A stretch of DNA of 63,525 nucleotides, taken from assembly GCA_040755615.1 (NCBI GenBank), contig JBFMAL010000013.1, forward strand, positions 1-63,525, in the 5' to 3' direction. Both the position numbers and the translations under genes were made by a program. The stretch comes from DYEP01 sp040755615. Its GTDB lineage: Bacteria; Bacillota; Sulfobacillia; DUSP01; DYEP01. The notes below the pieces were generated by a model. The model was not told the DNA's origin and did no database searches. It saw only the letters and a list, made by a program, of their open reading frames with translations. Every line of letters starts with the position of its first letter. Position 1 is the first letter of the stretch. Positions 17,015 through 24,705 of the stretch are shown here, one piece after another.

Positions 17015-18017
17015 CGATGTCGTCACCTCCGCCGCCCCCGACGATCACTTCGCCCTCTTCCTCAAGCCGCCTGATCAGATTGACGATCTTCTGCTGGGCT
17101 TCTTCCACGTCGCGCAGTCTGACCGGACCCAGGGCTTGGATGTTCTCCTCTAGCATCTCTGCAGCCCGCTTGGATACGTTCCGGTAAATCTTGTCCTTGA
17201 CTTCTTTGCTCACCGACTTTAAGGCCAGCGGGAGGTCCTTGTTCATGTCCACTTCCCGCAGCACGCGCTGCAGCGACCTGTCGTCCATGTTCACGATGTC
17301 CTCGAACATGAACATACGTTTCTTCACTTCCTCGGCCAGTTCGGGGTCGGAGATCTCAAGCGCCCCGATGATCCTCTTCTCTGTGGCCCTGTCCACCCTG
17401 TTCAGTACGTCCACAAGGGACTGCACACCGCCGGCGGACGAGTACTCCTGGGTCAGCAGAGACGACAGTTTCCTCTCCAGCACCCGCTCCACTTCCCGTA
17501 CCACCTCAGGCGCGGTCCTGTCCATCCGGGCCAACCTCTTGGCGATGTCCGCCTGCCTCTCGGGCGGCAGCGCCGAAAGCACCGCAGCGGCCTGGGGGGT
17601 ATCCATGTATGCCATGATCAGCGCGATGGTCTGCGAGTGCTCGTTCTGGATGAAGTTTAGAATTTGCGAGGCATCCGTCCTCCTTATGAAGTCGAACGGC
17701 CTCACCTGCAAGCTGGCCGTGAGCCTGCGCAGGATCTCCATGGCCTTCTGTGTCCCTAGCGCCCTCTCAAGCACGTTTTTCGCGTAGTCCACGCCGCCCT
17801 GGGACAGGTAGTCCTGGGCGAGGCACATATCGCGAAACTCCTCTATTACCGAGTCTCTCACCTCTGGGGGGACCTTTCTCGTGGCCGCGATTTCCAGAGT
17901 AAGCTTCTCTATGTCCTCTTCCGCCAGGTGCCTGAATACCCTGGCCGAGACCTCGGGGCCCAATGAGATCAAAAGGATCGCCGCCTTCTGCGCCCCGGTG
18001 TACTGCCTTCTGACCAC
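17007..18017 (-). CDS. fliG: Flagellar motor switch protein FliG
   Basis: 336 residues. Domains: N-terminal (binds FliF, about 1-100), middle with NEHSQTIALIMAYM (EHPQ-like motif, here EHSQ), and C-terminal torque domain with the charged MFMFEDIVNMDDRSLQRVLREVD region (charged residues contact MotA). GTG at 18017 is chosen because AAGGAGG is ten bases upstream; TTG at 18026 would be too close to it. The C-terminal Gly-rich tail GGGGGDD is somewhat longer than usual. Confidence 0.97.
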   Translation of the reverse strand: MVRRQYTGAQKAAILLISLGPEVSARVFRHLAEEDIEKLTLEIAATRKVPPEVRDSVIEEFRDMCLAQDYLSQGGVDYAKNVLERALGTQKAMEILRRLTASLQVRPFDFIRRTDASQILNFIQNEHSQTIALIMAYMDTPQAAAVLSALPPERQADIAKRLARMDRTAPEVVREVERVLERKLSSLLTQEYSSAGGVQSLVDVLNRVDRATEKRIIGALEISDPELAEEVKKRMFMFEDIVNMDDRSLQRVLREVDMNKDLPLALKSVSKEVKDKIYRNVSKRAAEMLEENIQALGPVRLRDVEEAQQKIVNLIRRLEEEGEVIVGGGGGDDIVV

Positions 18018-18042
18018 AGGCCCCAAGCCTCCTTCCGTGACC

Positions 18043-19545
18043 TTAATCCTCGTTCATCCACGCCTTAATGACCTGGGCTACGCCTTCCGGATTCTTCTGC
18101 ACCAGTCGTTCTATCTCTCTGATGGGCCGTAACACGCCGATATCGTCGGTGGTGGCGGCCACCTCTTTCACCGCGACGGGTGCGGGCTCAAGCTTCGGCT
18201 GCCTTTTGACTCGCAGAAGCACCATGACAAGCAGAGACAGCACCACCAGCGCAAAGAACACAACGAGCGACGGGATGAGCACCTTTTGCCACCACGGAGC
18301 GACCGGCACGGGGGCGTTCATGTCCTTCAGTATCGCCTCCTGCAGGCTCGTATCGAACTTCACCCCGTACACCGTGATCTGGTCCTCGCGCGATGCGTCC
18401 GAGCCGATGGCCGCAGCTACCGCCTGTTCCACCAGCCTCGTCTCGTCCGACGACATATCGCGGTTTATGAGCACGGCCACGGACAACCGGGTGACCTTCC
18501 CGGGCGCCACGACCACCTTTTCGCTGATCTGGTTCAGTTCCAGGTTCCGCGTAGTCTCCCGCCGGGCGTAGTCCGAAGACTGTCCCTCCGCGGGCGACTG
18601 ATAAGTGGGAATGCTGCCTGACTGCAGCGAGGGGAGCCCCTCTCCCCTGAAGGTCTCCTCGAGCTCCTGCACGCTTCTGACCAGGCCGTCGCCTGACCCC
18701 GGCTCAAAGAACGTGCGCTGGATCACTTTCTGATCAAAGTCAAGTGTAGCGCTTACCTGGACGGCCACGTTGCCCGGCCCGAATACTCTCTCGAGCAGAT
18801 TCTCAAGTCCCTGCTGGAGCTCGGTCTGGAACGCCCGCGTCAGGTCGTTCTGACCCGCGGCCGTGCCTGTTGTGGAGGCATCCGCGATCCCGTGCGACAG
18901 GATGCGGCCGTTGACGTCTATGACAGACACGTTCTCAGGGCTTAAACCTTCAACGGCGTGGGCTACAAGGTACATGATGCCGGAGACCTGATCTTTGTCG
19001 AGCTTTGTCAGCGGGGACAGTTTCACGAACACCGAAGCCGTCGCCGGCCTGGCCTTCTGGATGAAGAGGCTGTTCTCTGGCAGGACTATATGTACGCGGG
19101 CTGACTGGACACCGTGTATGTTCTGGATAGTGCGGGCCAGCTCGCCCTGAAGCGCGCGTATGTAGTTGACCCGGCGTTCGAAATCGGTGGCGCCGATGGA
19201 CACGCTGTCCATGACCTCGTAACCCACAGTGCCGCCCCTGGGCAGGCCCTTTCCGGCCAGCCCGATGCGGGTGATATCCGCTTCCTTAGCCGGTACAAGG
19301 ATGGTGGTGCCCCCGTCAGCGAGAGAGTACGGGGTTTTCTGCTCGTTCAGGTACTCAATGATGGATGAGGCGTCGTCGGGATCCAGGTTGCGGTAAAGCA
19401 CGGCAAAAGACGGCCCTGAAACAGCGAGCACGACGAATATCACCGCTGCCAGAACCACCACCGCGACTGCAGCAATGACAATAACGCGATTGCCACCAAG
19501 CCCGTCCCAGATTTGCTTGAGACGGGAAAGCGAAACGCTGCTCAT
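18043..19545 (-). CDS. fliF: Flagellar MS-ring protein FliF
   Basis: A 500-residue ring protein. Membrane helices lie at about 20-45 and 410-435. Two ring-building motifs are present, including the YscJ-like core NYIRALQGELARTI and SARVHIVLP. The extreme C-terminus VAQVIKAWMNED is the FliG-binding peptide. The ring seeds assembly of the whole basal body. ATG at 19545 follows GGGGGTG at ten bases. Confidence 0.97.
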   Translation of the reverse strand: MSSVSLSRLKQIWDGLGGNRVIVIAAVAVVVLAAVIFVVLAVSGPSFAVLYRNLDPDDASSIIEYLNEQKTPYSLADGGTTILVPAKEADITRIGLAGKGLPRGGTVGYEVMDSVSIGATDFERRVNYIRALQGELARTIQNIHGVQSARVHIVLPENSLFIQKARPATASVFVKLSPLTKLDKDQVSGIMYLVAHAVEGLSPENVSVIDVNGRILSHGIADASTTGTAAGQNDLTRAFQTELQQGLENLLERVFGPGNVAVQVSATLDFDQKVIQRTFFEPGSGDGLVRSVQELEETFRGEGLPSLQSGSIPTYQSPAEGQSSDYARRETTRNLELNQISEKVVVAPGKVTRLSVAVLINRDMSSDETRLVEQAVAAAIGSDASREDQITVYGVKFDTSLQEAILKDMNAPVPVAPWWQKVLIPSLVVFFALVVLSLLVMVLLRVKRQPKLEPAPVAVKEVAATTDDIGVLRPIREIERLVQKNPEGVAQVIKAWMNED

Positions 19546-19585
19546 CGGTAGAATACACCCCCGGCCAGATTACCGATGACTTTGT

Positions 19586-19867
19586 TTAAACTTGCATTCT
19601 CATGATTTCCTGGTATGACTCGACGATCTTGTTGCGCACCTGCACCGCCAGTTGCAGCGCGAGCTGCGCCTTCTCGACGGCGATCACGGCTTCGTGGATG
19701 TCGGCGATCTCGCCTGTGGCCAGCTTGCGGGAGGCGGCAAGAGCATCCTTCTGGATAGACTCAAGCTGGCTTATCGCCTTTTCGAAGATGTCAGCGAACT
19801 CCTGGCCCCTCACCGCCTCCCCGGCCTTTTTCCACAACGCGGATTGAGAGACCCCTGCTATCTGCAA
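19586..19867 (-). CDS. fliE: Flagellar hook-basal body protein FliE
   Basis: A 93-residue rod/MS-ring adaptor, the first protein exported. The C-terminal half, with EKAQLALQLAVQVRNKIVESYQEIMRMQV (core QVRNKIVESYQEIM), is typical. TTG at 19867 is preferred, seven bases after GGGAGG; a TTG at 19906 would overlap flgC and has a poorer RBS. Confidence 0.92.
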   Translation of the reverse strand: MQIAGVSQSALWKKAGEAVRGQEFADIFEKAISQLESIQKDALAASRKLATGEIADIHEAVIAVEKAQLALQLAVQVRNKIVESYQEIMRMQV

Positions 19868-19886
19868 CCTAAAACCTCCCTCCCAC

Positions 19887-20336
19887 CTAGCCTCGTCCGA
19901 TTTCAAGCGCCTTCTGGACCATGCGCTTGAAGGTGTTGATCGCGGTCACGTTGGCCTCGTATGCCCGGCTCGCTGATATCATATCGACCATCTCGATGAC
20001 CGGATCCACGTTCGGGTATTCCACGAACCCTTCTTCGTCCGCATCCGGGTGACCCGGCTCGTACTTCCTCTTGCCCGGCGATGTATCCTCGACCACCCCG
20101 ACCGCGCGAACCCCGGCTCCTGTCCCTGCGATCGGGAGGCGACTCATGAGCCATGCAAAGGAGGTCGCCCGACTGCGCTCCGCCAGTACCACCGACTTCT
20201 TCCTGTAAGGCGCGTCGCCTTTGCCCCTGGTGGTGTTCACATTAGCGAGGTTGTCTGCGATTACGTCCAGGCGGAGCCTCTGTGCGGTCAGACCGGACGC
20301 ACTGGTATCCAGGCTACCGAAGAACTTCAACGTCAT
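19887..20336 (-). CDS. flgC: Flagellar basal-body rod protein FlgC
   Basis: 149 residues. N-terminal rod signature LDVIADNLANVNTTR; C-terminal conserved helix with MVDMISASRAYEANVTAINTFK (core ASRAYEAN). It forms the proximal rod with FlgB. Overlaps the flgB stop by four bases. Confidence 0.96.
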   Translation of the reverse strand: MTLKFFGSLDTSASGLTAQRLRLDVIADNLANVNTTRGKGDAPYRKKSVVLAERSRATSFAWLMSRLPIAGTGAGVRAVGVVEDTSPGKRKYEPGHPDADEEGFVEYPNVDPVIEMVDMISASRAYEANVTAINTFKRMVQKALEIGRG

Positions 20337-20725
20337 CTCCTCCCGTCTGTGATCACCGTTCTGAGCTGAGCAAAGTATGCGGACAGCTGGTTTGTAAGCA
20401 TCTCGTAATAAAGGCCGTTCTTGGCAAGTTCCGCCATCTCCCGTTCTATGTCCACGCTGTTTCCGTCCGCCCGGACGCTGCTTCTGTCCAGCACTTTTCT
20501 TGGCTCTGCTGACGGTGAGACAGCGGCCACGTGCCGAGGGTGAGTAGCTGCCAGACGGATAGCTCTTTCACCTTCTCGGGCGAGCGCAGATACAAACTCC
20601 AGATCCCGCCTTTTGTAACCCGGAGTGTCGGCATTGGCAATATTCGATGCGATGAGGTCGTGCCGCCACTTGGACCACGCGATCCCCTTCTCCAGCATCC
20701 GCATGGTCTTGGTGGTGATGTCCAT
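20333..20725 (-). CDS. flgB: Flagellar basal-body rod protein FlgB, first gene of operon
   Basis: 130 residues with rod signature HDLIASNIANADTPGYKRRD and C-terminal helix LTNQLSAYFAQLRTVI. ATG at 20725 follows GGAGGTGA by six bases. It is the first gene of the roughly 19.5-kb flagellar operon. Its RBS lies directly after the U-tract of a riboswitch-linked terminator, so transcription of the whole operon probably depends on read-through of that site. Confidence 0.95.
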   Translation of the reverse strand: MDITTKTMRMLEKGIAWSKWRHDLIASNIANADTPGYKRRDLEFVSALAREGERAIRLAATHPRHVAAVSPSAEPRKVLDRSSVRADGNSVDIEREMAELAKNGLYYEMLTNQLSAYFAQLRTVITDGRR

Positions 20726-20740
20726 CTGGTTCACCTCCGC

Positions 20741-20781
20741 AAAAAATCCACCCGCCATACGGCTGAACTACCAGGCGGGTG
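20741..20781 (-). terminator. Riboswitch-controlled intrinsic terminator before flgB
   Basis: On the minus strand CACCCGCC (20774-20781) pairs with GGCGGGTGG (20748-20756), followed by ATTTTTT. It sits between the GEMM aptamer and the flgB RBS. The 5' arm (CCGCCTGG, 20771-20778) can instead pair with CCAGGACGG (20808-20816) in the aptamer, with one bulged A, giving a plausible antiterminator. Confidence 0.9.
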
Positions 20782-20794
20782 AACAACATTTCCC

Positions 20795-20890
20795 TCCGGC
20801 AACCCAGCCGTCCTGGCCCTTTTCTGGGCTTTAGACCTGTAGGCTTTGCGTCCCCACTTTTCAGTGGGTTTGCTTTTGTCACGGGTTATT
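20795..20890 (-). ncRNA. GEMM-I cyclic dinucleotide riboswitch aptamer
   Basis: The minus strand carries the GEMM-I pattern: P1 arm AACCC, then GCAAACC, P2 hairpin CCCACT-GAAA-AGTGGG (GNRA tetraloop), the invariant GGACGCAAAGCC, the receptor-like TCTAAA, a P3 hairpin GCCC-AGAAAA-GGGC, and the 3' strand GGCTGGGTTGCCGG closing P1. GEMM-I RNAs bind cyclic di-GMP; a natural subgroup binds 3',3'-cGAMP. The base just 5' of GCAAACC (20874) is A here, whereas c-di-GMP-type aptamers normally have G. The aptamer is followed by a terminator upstream of flgB, so ligand binding probably lowers flagellar gene expression. Confidence 0.95.
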
Positions 20891-20906
20891 CACTTTAGTG
20901 AACCTC

Positions 20907-20935
20907 AATTTCGACAGTGTTTGAGAAAATCCTTC
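20907..20935 (-). promoter_or_regulatory. Candidate sigma-H-like promoter for flagellar operon
   Basis: Minus strand GAAGGATTT (fits RnAGGAwWW), an 11-base spacer, then GTCGAAATT (fits RnnGAATWW with one mismatch). The start point would fall near 20900, just before the aptamer. No good sigma-A or sigma-28 promoter is visible between the codY terminator and the aptamer. Consensus is from memory; one mismatch in the -10 keeps this tentative. Confidence 0.4.
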
Positions 20936-20956
20936 TTTTCCTGAATAAATTTTTCC

Positions 20957-20995
20957 AAAAAAGTTAAAAGGGACGGTCTTTAATCTCACCGTCCC
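20957..20995 (-). terminator. Intrinsic terminator of codY
   Basis: Minus strand GGGACGGT / ACCGTCCC (8-bp perfect stem, 10-base loop) followed by TTTTAACTTTTTT. It lies 15 bases after the codY stop and separates the topA-codY group from the flagellar operon. Confidence 0.92.
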
Positions 20996-21009
20996 ATAAA
21001 CTACCTGCA

Positions 21010-21789
21010 TTACCTCAGTTTCCTGAGTTCTTCGAGCAACCGGTCGTTGAGCACCTTGATGTATGTGCCCTTCATACCCAGGGATTTGGATTCGATGACG
21101 CCGGCGCTCTCGAACTTCCGGAGCGCGTTCACGATCACCGATCGGGTGATCCCTACCCGGTCCGCCACCTTGGAAGCGACAAGAAAGCCCTCCGAGCCGC
21201 GCAGCTCGTCAAGTATGTGCTGGATGGCCTCAAGTTCGGAGTAAGAGAGGGTACCGATGGCCACCTGTACCGCCGCCTTCTTTCTGGCTTCGTCCTCCAG
21301 CATGTCGGCTTTTGACCGCAGGATCTCCATGCCCACTACTGTAGCCCCATATTCAGCCAGGAGCAGGTCTTCCACATTGAACTGCCGTTCAAAACGCGCA
21401 AGGATGAGCGTGCCCAGCCGCTCGCCGCCTCCGATAATCGGCACGATGGTCGTGATCTTGCCCTCAATCATGCACTGCTTGAGATCGGCAAACAGGCAGC
21501 GCCTGCCTTCCTGCGGGATGTTGGCCGAGGTATGGTCGATCCTCAGTAGTTTTTCGTTAAAGTCCTCGGGAAATGCCTTCTTGTCAAGCACCTCTGTGAT
21601 CAACACTTCACATTCGAACTCGTCAAGCAGCGCGTGCCCGAGGATCTTCCCTCTCCGGTCCAGCACATAAACGTTGGCCTTTATCACCTCACTCAGCACT
21701 CTTGCCATCTCGTGAAAATCCACCGGCAGCCCGGCCGAAGTCTGCAAGAGCCTGTTTACCCTTCTGGTCTTCTCCAGCAATTTGTCCAT
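21010..21789 (-). CDS. codY: GTP/branched-chain amino acid-sensing regulator CodY
   Basis: 259 residues, the normal CodY length. The N-terminal GAF domain (about 1-155) binds isoleucine/valine/leucine, and the C-terminal winged helix (about 190-250) has VASKVADRVGITRSVIVNALRKFESAGVIESKSLGMKGTYIKV, cited for the recognition motif GITRSVIVNALRK. CodY represses amino-acid, motility and stationary-phase genes in nutrient excess. It follows hslU by 21 bases and precedes the flagellar operon, as in Bacillus. Confidence 0.97.
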   Translation of the reverse strand: MDKLLEKTRRVNRLLQTSAGLPVDFHEMARVLSEVIKANVYVLDRRGKILGHALLDEFECEVLITEVLDKKAFPEDFNEKLLRIDHTSANIPQEGRRCLFADLKQCMIEGKITTIVPIIGGGERLGTLILARFERQFNVEDLLLAEYGATVVGMEILRSKADMLEDEARKKAAVQVAIGTLSYSELEAIQHILDELRGSEGFLVASKVADRVGITRSVIVNALRKFESAGVIESKSLGMKGTYIKVLNDRLLEELRKLR

Positions 21790-21810
21790 AGGTACGTCCC
21801 CCTTACCCGG

Positions 21811-23217
21811 CTACAAGATGTATCTGCTGAGATCCACGTCTGACCATATACCTTCCATGCGCGCCTTCACGTAATCCCTATCGATCTTTATCGTCCTGCC
21901 GCGCATCTCAGGTGCTTCAAATGAGATCTCTTCAAGCAGCCTCTCCATGATAGTGTGCAGGCGTCTTGCGCCTATGTTCTCCGTCTGCTCGTTGACCGTT
22001 ACTGCAACCCGTGCTATTTCGTCGACTGCGTCTTGTGTAAACTCAACGATCACCCCTTCGGTACCAAGAAGCGCCTGGTACTGTTTGATCAGCGCACCCT
22101 CGGGCTCTACGAGGATGCGTTTGAAGTCCTCTCTGCCCAGCGCGTCTAGCTCCACGCGGATAGGGAACCTCCCCTGAAGCTCAGGGATCAGGTCTGAGGG
22201 CTTGCTCACATGAAAGGCGCCGGCGGATATAAAAAGGATGTGGTCGGTCTTGACAGGCCCGTATTTCGTGTTTACCGTGGACCCTTCGACGATGGGAAGG
22301 ATATCGCGCTGGACTCCTTCTCGAGAGACGTCCGGTCCGAATCCCTTCTCCCTCCCAGCGATCTTGTCTATCTCGTCGATGAATATGATGCCCGTCTCTT
22401 CCGCGCGGGTAATCGCCTCGGAGACCACCGCGTCCATGTCCACCATCTTGGCCGCCTCTTCGGCGGTAAGGATCTTCCTCGCTTCTCTTACCGGTACCTT
22501 TCGCTTCTTCTTGCGTTTGGGCATCATAGGACCGAGCAGGTCCTGGATGTTGATGCCCATCTCTTCCACTCCTGCACCAGAAAATACCTCTATGGTAGGG
22601 ACCGCCGCATCTTCCACCTCAACCTCGACGATGGTATCCTCGAGCGCTCCTTTCGCAAGCTTGACACGGATTTCTTCTCGGAGCTTTCCCGCCTCCTCTA
22701 ACCGGCGCTGATACTCGGCCTTGTCCATCTCCTCAATGTCTTCGCCCCTGCCGAATATCATCTCAAAAGGGTTTTTCGGTGGCTGGGGTTTCTTAGGGAG
22801 CGGAGCTAAGATCTCAAGCAGCCTTCCCTCGGCATTCACCTTTGCGCGCGCTTGTACCTTTTCCATTTTCTCTGCCTTGACCATGCGGATAGCCGTTTCC
22901 ACCAAGTCCCGTACCATGGACTCCACGTCCCGGCCCACGTAACCCACTTCCGTAAACTTGGTTGCCTCCACCTTCGTGAAAGGTGCATCCACCAGCTTTG
23001 CAAGTCTCCGGGCGATCTCGGTCTTGCCCACCCCGGTTGGCCCGATCATCAGTATGTTCTTGGGGTGCACCTCTTCCTTCAGGTGCCCCTTAAGGAGCCT
23101 TCTGCGGTATCGGTTCCTGAGAGCGATCGCCACAGCCCTTTTGGCCTTTTCCTGACCGACGATATAGCGGTCAAGTTCCTCTACGATCTCTCTTGGCGTC
23201 AAGTCTTCTCTCGCCAT
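21811..23217 (-). CDS. hslU: HslU/ClpY ATPase of the HslUV protease
   Basis: A 468-residue AAA+ unfoldase that feeds substrates to HslV. Walker A GPTGVGKTEIARRLA (about 55-70), the GYVGRDVE pore loop, the intermediate domain (about 110-235), Walker B IIFIDEID, and a C-terminal tail ending DLSRYIL, the kind of tail that docks into HslV. ATG at 23217 directly follows the hslV TAG stop. Confidence 0.97.
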   Translation of the reverse strand: MAREDLTPREIVEELDRYIVGQEKAKRAVAIALRNRYRRRLLKGHLKEEVHPKNILMIGPTGVGKTEIARRLAKLVDAPFTKVEATKFTEVGYVGRDVESMVRDLVETAIRMVKAEKMEKVQARAKVNAEGRLLEILAPLPKKPQPPKNPFEMIFGRGEDIEEMDKAEYQRRLEEAGKLREEIRVKLAKGALEDTIVEVEVEDAAVPTIEVFSGAGVEEMGINIQDLLGPMMPKRKKKRKVPVREARKILTAEEAAKMVDMDAVVSEAITRAEETGIIFIDEIDKIAGREKGFGPDVSREGVQRDILPIVEGSTVNTKYGPVKTDHILFISAGAFHVSKPSDLIPELQGRFPIRVELDALGREDFKRILVEPEGALIKQYQALLGTEGVIVEFTQDAVDEIARVAVTVNEQTENIGARRLHTIMERLLEEISFEAPEMRGRTIKIDRDYVKARMEGIWSDVDLSRYIL

Positions 23218-23748
23218 CTATAGTTCCTCCACGCTTATCTCCGAGTTGGTATAGACGCATATGGAAGAGGCGATGCCTAAAGAGGCACGAACCACTTCGG
23301 CAGGAGACATCTCCGTGTGCTGCACAAGCGCTCTTGCAGCGGCTAGCGCGTAGGGACCTCCCGAGCCTATGGCTGCAACACCGTCATCCGGCTCTATTAC
23401 TTCACCGCTCCCTGATATGATGAACATGCACTCTGCATCAACTACGAGGAGCAGTGCCTCAAGACGTCTCAATACCTTGTCCGTCCTCCATTCCCTCGCG
23501 AGCGCTACCGCCGCCCGTCTGAGACTGCCGCGCGCCTCAGTGAGCCTCTCCTCGAACCGTTCAAACAACGTAAATGCATCGGCCACGCCCCCGGCGAACC
23601 CCGCGAGCACCTTGCCGCCGAACAACCTCCTTATTTTCTTCGCACCGTGCTTGATAATGGTTTTCTCGGCCAGCGTCACCTGGCCGTCCCCGGCGATGGC
23701 GGCGCGTTCGCCCCGTTTCACCGCCACGATGGTAGTCGCCTGAAACAT
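23218..23748 (-). CDS. hslV: HslV/ClpQ proteolytic subunit
   Basis: A 176-residue proteasome-like peptidase. The N-terminus MFQATTIVAV implies removal of the first residues to expose the catalytic Thr (as in TTIVAV). Conserved GDGQVT, LAGFAGGVADAFTLFERFE and GSGGPYALAAARAL are present. It lies directly before hslU. Confidence 0.96.
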   Translation of the reverse strand: MFQATTIVAVKRGERAAIAGDGQVTLAEKTIIKHGAKKIRRLFGGKVLAGFAGGVADAFTLFERFEERLTEARGSLRRAAVALAREWRTDKVLRRLEALLLVVDAECMFIISGSGEVIEPDDGVAAIGSGGPYALAAARALVQHTEMSPAEVVRASLGIASSICVYTNSEISVEEL

Positions 23749-23754
23749 GTGCTC

Positions 23755-24651
23755 TCACGCCCTCGGATGAGTGTTCATGTAGACTTCGCGAAGCCTCTTT
23801 TTCGTAACGTGTGTGTAGATCTGGGTTGTGGACACCGACGCGTGCCCGAGCATCTCCTGAACTGACCGTAGATCCGCTCCCGCCTCCAGAAGATGCGTGG
23901 CGAAGCTGTGGCGAATGCTATGAGGGCTCAAACCGTCCCTGGCGCACGCCTCTCTCACATAACGGTGGAACAGGCCCCGGATCCCCCTGACCGAGAGGCG
24001 CCCGCCCCTCCAGTTAAGGAACAACGCTGGTTCGTTGCCCCTGCGCTTCTTCAAGAGCTTCGGCCTTGACATCTCCAAGTATCGGCCCAGGGCGTCCAGG
24101 GCACGGCTGCCCACCGGTACGAAACGTTCCTTCCTGCCCTTTCCCACGACCCTGCAAAACCCCAAAGAGTAGTCTACGTCGAATACGTTCATCCCCGAGA
24201 GTTCCGAGATCCTGACCCCGGTCGCATACATGAGTTCCAGCACTGCCCTGTCCCTCACGCCGAGTACCGTATCGGGCGAGGGAAGCGACAGAAGCGTATC
24301 AATCTCATTTTGATACATAAAGGAAGGGAGTCTGATCTCCCTCTTGGGCGATTGCAACTGTGCAGCCGGGTTTGTCTGGAGGCGGCCTTCTCTCTGGAGG
24401 AATGCCATGAAACGGCGTAGGCACGAGAGTTTGCGGGCGACCGTTGCCCGGGCGAGTTTCCTGTCGTGCAGGGCACCCAGGTATTCGGAAACAACGGCTT
24501 GGTCTACATCGGTAAGGCGCGTCGCGCGTTCTGTTAAGAACTCCGTGAATTGTCGAAGGTCATGGGTATATGCTATCACGGTGTTAAAGGATAGCCCTTT
24601 TTCTCCTACCAAGTGGGTTATGAAATCTTCAACTGCCTCGTCGATGCCCAT
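23755..24651 (-). CDS. xerC: Tyrosine recombinase XerC (CodV)
   Basis: 298 residues. N-terminal SAM-like DNA-binding domain (about 1-95) and C-terminal catalytic domain with Arg in YATGVRISEL, Lys in VGKGRKER, HSIRHSFATHLL, LGHASVSTTQIYTHV with the nucleophilic Tyr. Resolves chromosome dimers at dif with its partner. The gene order trmFO-xerC-hslV supports XerC rather than a phage integrase. Confidence 0.96.
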   Translation of the reverse strand: MGIDEAVEDFITHLVGEKGLSFNTVIAYTHDLRQFTEFLTERATRLTDVDQAVVSEYLGALHDRKLARATVARKLSCLRRFMAFLQREGRLQTNPAAQLQSPKREIRLPSFMYQNEIDTLLSLPSPDTVLGVRDRAVLELMYATGVRISELSGMNVFDVDYSLGFCRVVGKGRKERFVPVGSRALDALGRYLEMSRPKLLKKRRGNEPALFLNWRGGRLSVRGIRGLFHRYVREACARDGLSPHSIRHSFATHLLEAGADLRSVQEMLGHASVSTTQIYTHVTKKRLREVYMNTHPRA

Positions 24652-24705
24652 AAGACCACGTCACCTGCGTACCGTTCCGTTCATCACCCACATATACTAC
24701 CACAT

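Noticed and set aside
23755..24651. Tyrosine recombinase as a sign of a mobile element
   Set aside because: Its position between trmFO and hslV and its length fit housekeeping XerC/CodV.
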